Assembly (NCBI RefSeq): GCF_042453785.1
Contig: NC_091669.1
Span: forward strand, 10,800,501-10,864,500
Direction: 5' to 3'
From: Malus domestica
Taxonomy: Eukaryota; Streptophyta; Magnoliopsida; Rosales; Rosaceae
DNA: 64,000 bases
The translations under genes were made by a program, and so were the position numbers. This document shows positions 59,013 through 64,000 of this stretch, in pieces (the first letter of the stretch is position 1; each line of letters begins with the position of its first letter). Under the pieces are notes generated by a model. That model was not told where the DNA came from. It saw only the letters and a program-made list of their open reading frames with translations, and did not search any database.

Positions 59013-60482
59013 ATGGAGATCAATCATGCTCTGGCATTGCTCTTAGTCCTCATTCTCAACTTGGGTAGTTTGCTCACTTCTCTTGCTAACTCCTATTGCC
59101 CACCACCAACATACCCTCCAGTTCCTCACTTGCCACCCAAACACCCTCCCCATGTAACTCCACCCTTCCACCCTACACCACCAAAGAAGCCACCACCATA
59201 TGTCAAACCACCTCATGCAAAGCCTCCTCCTCATGTACCAATCAAACCCCCTCATGTTAAACCACCCATTGTAAAACCACCTCCTTATCCGAAACCTCCA
59301 GTTGCCAAACCACCTCCCCATCCCAAACCTCCTGTTGTCAAACCACCTCCCCATCCCAAACCTCCTGTTGTCAAACCACCTCCCCATCCCAAACCTCCTG
59401 TTGTCAAACCACCTCCCCATCCCAAACCTCCTGTTGTCAAACCACCTCCCTATCCCAAACCTCCTGTTGTCAAACCACCTCACTATCCCAAACCTCCTGT
59501 TGTCAAACCACCTCCCCATCCCAAACCTCCTGTTGTCAAGCCTCCAGTTGTCAAACCACCTCCCCATCCCAAACCACCAGTTGTACTGCCTCCACCATAT
59601 ACCCCGAAGCCCCCAGTTGTCCTGCCTCCACCATATACCCCGAAGCCCCCGGTTGTGCTGCCTCCACCATATACCCCGAAGCCCCCGGTTGTACTGCCTC
59701 CACCGTATACCCCGAAGCCCCCGGTTGTACTGCCTCCACCATATACCCCGAAGCCCCCGGTTGTACTGCCTCCACCATATACCCCGAAGCCACCAGTTGT
59801 ACTGCCTCCACCGTATACCCCGAAGCCCCCGGTTGTCCTGCCTCCACCATATACCCCGAAGCCCCCGGTTGTACTGCCTCCACCATATACCCCGAAGCCC
59901 CCGGTTGTACTGCCTCCACCATATACCCCGAAGCCTCCAGTTGTACTGCCTCCACCATATACCCCGAAGCCTCCAGTTGTACTGCCTCCACCATATACCC
60001 CGAAGCCTCCAGTTGTACTGCCTCCACCATATACCCCCAAGCCCCCAGTTGTACTGCCTCCACCTTCACCACCTGTTGTAGTGCCAAGCCCACCATCAAC
60101 ACCAACCCCAACCCCAGTTGTCCCAGTGAAGCCTCCTCCACCCACTGAAACACCATGCCCTCCTCCACCACCAAAGGTAGTACCACCCCCAACATCACCA
60201 CCTCCAAAGTCACCACCGAAGGACACGTGCCCCATCGACACCTTAAAGTTGGGAGCTTGTGTAGATGTGCTGGGTGGACTTATCCACATTGGAATTGGGA
60301 GCAGTGCCAAAGATGCATGTTGTCCGGTGCTTCAGGGACTGGTGGACTTGGACGCTGCTATTTGCCTTTGCACCACGATCAAGGCTAAGCTTCTCAATAT
60401 CAACCTCATCATCCCCATTGCTCTTCAAGTGCTTATTGATTGTGGGAAGACACCTCCCTCTGGATTCCAGTGTCCTGCATAG
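59013..60482 (+). CDS. Hybrid proline-rich protein with eight-cysteine domain
   Basis: Single exon, 489 aa. Residues 1-27 are a signal peptide (MEINHALALLLVLILNLGSL). Residues 28-395 are proline-rich, with about nine 11-residue KPPPHPKPPVV units followed by thirteen 12-residue LPPPYTPKPPVV units. Residues about 404-489 form the 8CM domain (LTP_2/hydrophobic seed protein type) starting DTCPIDTLKLGACVDV, with the C...C...CC...CxC...C...C pattern complete. Such HyPRPs are secreted cell-wall proteins often linked to development, cold or pathogen response. The YTPKPPV units contain Tyr that could cross-link and Pro that could be hydroxylated. The ATG at 59013 is the first in frame and gives a proper signal peptide. 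Repeat number makes it longer than typical HyPRPs and probably variable between alleles. Confidence 0.93.
   Translation: MEINHALALLLVLILNLGSLLTSLANSYCPPPTYPPVPHLPPKHPPHVTPPFHPTPPKKPPPYVKPPHAKPPPHVPIKPPHVKPPIVKPPPYPKPPVAKPPPHPKPPVVKPPPHPKPPVVKPPPHPKPPVVKPPPHPKPPVVKPPPYPKPPVVKPPHYPKPPVVKPPPHPKPPVVKPPVVKPPPHPKPPVVLPPPYTPKPPVVLPPPYTPKPPVVLPPPYTPKPPVVLPPPYTPKPPVVLPPPYTPKPPVVLPPPYTPKPPVVLPPPYTPKPPVVLPPPYTPKPPVVLPPPYTPKPPVVLPPPYTPKPPVVLPPPYTPKPPVVLPPPYTPKPPVVLPPPYTPKPPVVLPPPSPPVVVPSPPSTPTPTPVVPVKPPPPTETPCPPPPPKVVPPPTSPPPKSPPKDTCPIDTLKLGACVDVLGGLIHIGIGSSAKDACCPVLQGLVDLDAAICLCTTIKAKLLNINLIIPIALQVLIDCGKTPPSGFQCPA
59274..59582 (+). repeat. 33-bp coding repeat, about nine units
   Basis: Units of 33 bp encode KPPPHPKPPVV, some nearly identical (59310-59440), with minor variants (PYP, PHYP) and one partial unit near 59535. 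Confidence 0.85.
59586..60053 (+). repeat. 36-bp coding repeat, 13 units
   Basis: 468 bp is exactly 13 units of 36 bp beginning ctgcctccaccatatacccc, encoding LPPPYTPKPPVV. Differences are mostly synonymous (ccg/cca/cct, cat/cgt), so protein sequence is kept. Confidence 0.95.
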
Positions 60483-62019
60483 GTGATCATCATGTCATAT
60501 TCCTAAATCACAGTTAGTGGTTGTTAATCATGTCGTCATTTAGCAATATGTGGCGCCACCTAGCCAATAATAGCATGTCAACGCGTGGAAGTAAAAACTG
60601 CTTCTTAAGGATAAATATCTGTAATTTGGTTTTGTTTTGCTTATTTGAAGAGTGTATCAGGTCGATCGAAACACTGTGCTAATTAATTAAGTTATGTTAA
60701 TTTGGTGAGCTGTGGATGTTTCTATTTTGGAATGTTATAACTTGAGCTTAAAGAACTTGATTAATTCACTGTTAATCTGGTTTTCTCTGTAGAATGACTT
60801 GGATGGAACCACCGTAGTGTTTCGGTCTATTAATATGATAAAAACTCGTACATAATATTATATTATTATATCGAAACGCTAATAACATAGCAATGTAGGT
60901 TCCTAGCTCTCCCTTGTCGGTGGCTATGTAAAGTGTGTTTGCAGGTGCACGTGATTGTGTACTGCATTATTGAGTTACTTTTTGACTGCATTCGTACCTA
61001 AAGATACAGTAGGAATAAACTATCAACGTCAAGTGCCACATGCATGTCGATGCATGCATGCATGCAACACATATGTCAACAACTTTCTTAGGTCCTGCTG
61101 AATCACATGCACCAAATCCAAAGGGGAATCGGAATAATATTCTTTCGATGTTTCAATTATTTGATCAATTTATCCCAAAAAAACATGTTAGCGATCATAT
61201 GATCGAGATCGACCACCATATCGACAATTTAGAGAGAGAAGAAGAATTTAAAAAAAATTAATGAAAAGAATGTGAAAATTTTTAGTTTTAACGATAAGGA
61301 CAAAATAAAATGTAAAGTGAATAGCATCAGAATTGATTTTTGAATATAAAAATATGATTTTTCTTTTAAATAAACAGTATTAAAAATTTTTCATTAAAAT
61401 TTCTATAAAAAAAATGATATGTCCTCACCTAACTTTCAATAGTGTTACTAAAACATTTCAAGTTCCAATTCAATTACTTCTGATGAGCAATGTTTGTCTC
61501 ACATGCTGCCATGCAATACCAAACTCTCTACCGAAAGGAATCTTCTTTGCGAGGATTCTGAATATCATCATATCGTATATGTTTATTGTATATTGTGTGA
61601 TCAATTTTTATCAAATACAGTTTATATTTAATTTAAAATAAAAAATTTAAAATAATTTATATACAATAAATGTACGACATGAGTACAGAGAAAATTTGGA
61701 ATGAAAAGAATCATCGTTCTACAAAAAGCACTTAATGTCACTCCTACAGTCTCAAATAATCTTTTTATATAACGGAGTGAATGTGGGGTATTATCTGTCG
61801 TTGAACCCAATAACAAATAAATCCCCTCGTTGAAATTTTGTTTGACTCTTATATTAGTTTAAGACAAATGAAAGAAAAAGACCTTTAATAATTGACACAA
61901 ACCAAAACCAATGCTAATAAATTTATGGATAAATTTATCGAGCCCACCAAAATTTTCCTATTATTTATCTCATTCATCCCTACTATATATGTATGTATGT
62001 AGTCAAATATCTGAATGAA
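60483..62019. other. 3' flank and spacer
   Basis: Presumed 3' UTR to about 60850, then AT-rich sequence, with an atgc-rich patch at 61040-61070. No gene recognised. Confidence 0.6.
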
Positions 62020-62142
62020 TAAGGTATTGAGTTTTTACCTATATGTCTTGAGTTCGAAACACCTTCCACCCTTAAATTATTGTAATAGTTTCAAACTTTC
62101 TCCCTTATCTTAGTAATAATATTTGTATTAAAGAAAAAAAAA
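62020..62142 (+). mobile_element. Second SINE-like family, copy 2
   Basis: Box B-like gagttcgaaac, body matching 55440-55560 reversed, and an A-rich end (aaagaaaaaaaa). Confidence 0.5.
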
Positions 62143-62214
62143 CCACAATCCCTACTATATCTTCTCATGTTTTTATCAAAATTTTAAAAACATGCTTGAA
62201 TATTATGGGTTGCA

Positions 62215-62475
62215 TACGAACCAACATTTGGGCTACCCACGTCAAACAGGCCCATATTTATCCCCATCGTTTTGCCCAAATTTTCACGAAAGCCCTTGCT
62301 CCAGAGCAAACAAAGTGAGACCTTTGGTTACTTCTTGAGGAAGAAGACGACGAAGAACTGAAGAAGAAAGAGGGAGCTGAGCCGAATAGGCGGCAAAGCT
62401 ATACAATTTCTTTGACTATCTGCACGAACGGAGCGTGAGCGAATCTGGGTAAGATTCGCATTCACCAACGATCGT
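62215..62475 (+). promoter_or_regulatory. Promoter and 5' leader of an unseen plus-strand gene
   Basis: Contains several site II-type words (ttgggct, ggcccat, tgcccaa) of the kind found before ribosomal and housekeeping genes. A GA-rich leader (62335-62400) follows, then ctggg|taagatt near 62447-62456, which looks like a 5' splice donor. The LTR at 62476 begins about 25 bp later. No ATG-led coding is visible, so the gene body would lie right of the window or be destroyed. Confidence 0.4.
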
Positions 62476-62753
62476 TGATAAGACCCAATTCTCAATTTCC
62501 TCAATCAACCTGCAAGTAGCACAAAAAAGCTATGGAAGTAGAGGGAAGGAGAGATGAAGGAGCAGAGCTCGAAATATTTTTGTATTTAATTTCTTTGTTG
62601 TAAATTCTGATCTCCCTTTTACATCCAAAACATGAGCTTATATAAGTTTCCACTAAAACAAATTGCCAGCTGGCAATAACTAATCACTCCCTAATACTCA
62701 TATTTAGTCTGCTATTACATCACTAATTGTGATCGAAATATAGGATCATAACA
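62476..62753 (-). repeat. 3' LTR of a gypsy-like element at the right edge
   Basis: On the minus strand it starts TGTTATGATCCTATATTTCG and ends GGGTCTTATCA, 278 bp with TG...CA ends. Next to it on the internal side is a purine tract (minus TTCAAGGGGGAAGTA). A short piece of gypsy polyprotein C-terminus ([12 protein letters not shown]) is read in another frame at about 62766-62800. Confidence 0.75.
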
Positions 62754-62783
62754 ATACTTCCCCCTTGAAGAACAACCTTGTCC

Positions 62784-64000
62784 TCAAGGTTGAAAATTGA
62801 AAAACTTATTTGAACGAGCAGAAACTAAGGAGTCTTGCAACAGAAGGGAAGCTGTAGGGAATGCAAATACAATCTGCAGGTAGCTCACAACTTGAGGAGA
62901 TGAGCCTGACAGCAACCCTGAGCTGGTTATGGCAGCTCCCCATAACTTGGTAAGTGAGCACTTGTTACTTGTAGCCTTTTCATAAATTTCGACCCACGAT
63001 ATCATTTCAATTTCCATGCTAGTTGCCAAAAAGCATGCAACAACATCAAATGGAGAAAATGGGCAAACTCCCAGGGAACCTGCCAGAAGATTCTCAACTA
63101 ATGCATCTACTATAGCAATTGGACCATTGCCAAGAATTATAGCCTTAGAGATGGTTCTGAGCTTGATATCCTCGAGAGCAAGACGAGAGGTCTGATTGAG
63201 AAGAGACTGTCGAAGATTAACTATCCTCTTCTTAGGTCCAACACACCATTCAATGTAGCCATCCTTCACCACACCACAGTGAGGGAAGCCACCCATGGGA
63301 GTGATGTCTTTCTCAGTCATATTCCCCTCGAGGAAGCATATCTCATAGCCTTTTTCAGTGATACCGGGACCACCTAATGTCTGATTGTCATAAAACTCCA
63401 TTTTCTGAAATAAGCTAATGGATGGGACCAGCCTATATAAGATATTGAAAACTGTCATTCTTTCTGAATCATTGAAATCATTGAACTTTAAACCTTCATA
63501 AGCAACACCGATATTATGCATGGAAGATTTAGAGGGCCTGAGCAAACCTAAAGCTTCAACCATGTCCTTTATCACCTCTGTTAAGGTGTATAGTTGGCAT
63601 TTGAATACATAAGGTGGCTGAGTAGTATCAAGTTCCAAAAATTTAAACAGCTCATTTTGCCAACTTACATTCACGGTAAGACAAATATACAAAGACCATG
63701 CAAAGACAAATGTGATGTACATACTTCCTGAAGAACAGGCAAAGAAATAACACCAGCAACAACCAAATGAAATTACACCAGCAGCAACCAATACATTGAT
63801 GTGTGCCATATTGTCTAACAAAATTACTTTCAGCTTATGACAGACTTTGCAGATACCTTCATAATTGTACAACCATGCATATACACTAGCACCATCAACT
63901 CTTAGATTTGGCCTGAATACTATTAGCTCTTCACTACCAAAAGTGAGCATCCGAATACGTCTGCCAGTTTTCTTATGATGCAACTCCAACAATACCAAAA
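62784..64000 (-). CDS. Open frame with an RPL3-like segment inside a gypsy-like element (partial)
   Basis: Minus-strand frame of at least 404 codons running off the window. Residues about 228-283 (numbered from the window edge) closely match ribosomal protein uL3: [13 protein letters not shown], then [27 protein letters not shown], with a few residues missing after GVVKDGY. Residues about 64-110 are hydrophobic and could form two membrane segments. The other parts (for example [33 protein letters not shown]) are not recognised. Its stop is 30 bp inside the LTR boundary, so it occupies the place of the 3' end of a gypsy pol. The likeliest reading is host gene fragments captured by a retrotransposon, with an unspliced or chimeric frame. 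Whether it is translated is unknown. No ATG is seen at the edge, so the true start is outside. Confidence 0.6.
   Translation of the reverse strand, partial: LVLLELHHKKTGRRIRMLTFGSEELIVFRPNLRVDGASVYAWLYNYEGICKVCHKLKVILLDNMAHINVLVAAGVISFGCCWCYFFACSSGSMYITFVFAWSLYICLTVNVSWQNELFKFLELDTTQPPYVFKCQLYTLTEVIKDMVEALGLLRPSKSSMHNIGVAYEGLKFNDFNDSERMTVFNILYRLVPSISLFQKMEFYDNQTLGGPGITEKGYEICFLEGNMTEKDITPMGGFPHCGVVKDGYIEWCVGPKKRIVNLRQSLLNQTSRLALEDIKLRTISKAIILGNGPIAIVDALVENLLAGSLGVCPFSPFDVVACFLATSMEIEMISWVEIYEKATSNKCSLTKLWGAAITSSGLLSGSSPQVVSYLQIVFAFPTASLLLQDSLVSARSNKFFNFQP

Noticed and set aside
59483-60310. Long antisense frame (275 codons) rich in glycine, and overlapping minus-strand frames
   Set aside because: Shadow of the proline-rich repeats: a repeat length divisible by three keeps other frames open. 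The sense frame has the signal peptide and eight-cysteine domain.

Overview
The window looks like a plant nuclear genome. It is AT-rich, its genes have spliceable introns, it carries plant-specific families (UGT glycosyltransferases, a hybrid proline-rich protein, an X8 protein), and much of it is retrotransposon sequence. A Cassandra LTR carrying a 5S rRNA-like segment and the overall repeat style suggest a woody Rosaceae genome such as apple or pear. That species guess is inference.

Positions 1-41000 hold a tandemly duplicated UGT85-type glucosyltransferase cluster broken up by mobile elements. Two alternating gene types are present: fragment 2341-2584 (y type), intact gene 6607-8161 (x type), exon-1 fragment 20342-20620 (y), a gene split and partly duplicated over 21984-31355 (x), and pseudogene 33401-34956 (y). 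Only 6607-8161 is intact. The flanks are duplicated too, so paralogous empty sites reveal many insertions: a Ty3/gypsy element (1-2340), a Cassandra solo LTR (2886-3178), a hAT-like element (about 3998-4836), a composite RTE-LTR-RTE retroelement (8372-16714) and its second copy (22981-30430), a 980-bp hAT element (17383-18362), a SINE (36360-36525) and a Ty1/copia element (36543-40649).

Positions 41689-47433 hold a non-autonomous LTR retrotransposon without coding capacity. Its inner region is packed with inverted-repeat arms. Five hairpins share a 16-nt apical loop on different but internally complementary stems. It truncates a UGT71-like glycosyltransferase gene (47434-49291).

Positions 49900-60500 are the gene-like part: a two-exon gene of unknown function (minus strand), an RNase H-fold protein lacking the catalytic acids (minus), a three-exon secreted proline-rich X8 protein (plus) and a large hybrid proline-rich protein with an eight-cysteine domain (plus). 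Small SINE-like repeats and simple repeats lie between them.

The right edge (62476-64000) is the 3' end of another gypsy-like LTR element, minus strand, with an open frame containing a ribosomal protein uL3 (RPL3)-like piece. It sits just downstream of what looks like the promoter and 5' leader of a plus-strand housekeeping gene.

The least ordinary items are the structured hairpin array in the 42-45 kb element, and the composite RTE-LTR-RTE element. The composite seems to have inserted as one unit, with a 19-bp target duplication at one site and a separate insertion inside a UGT exon at the other.
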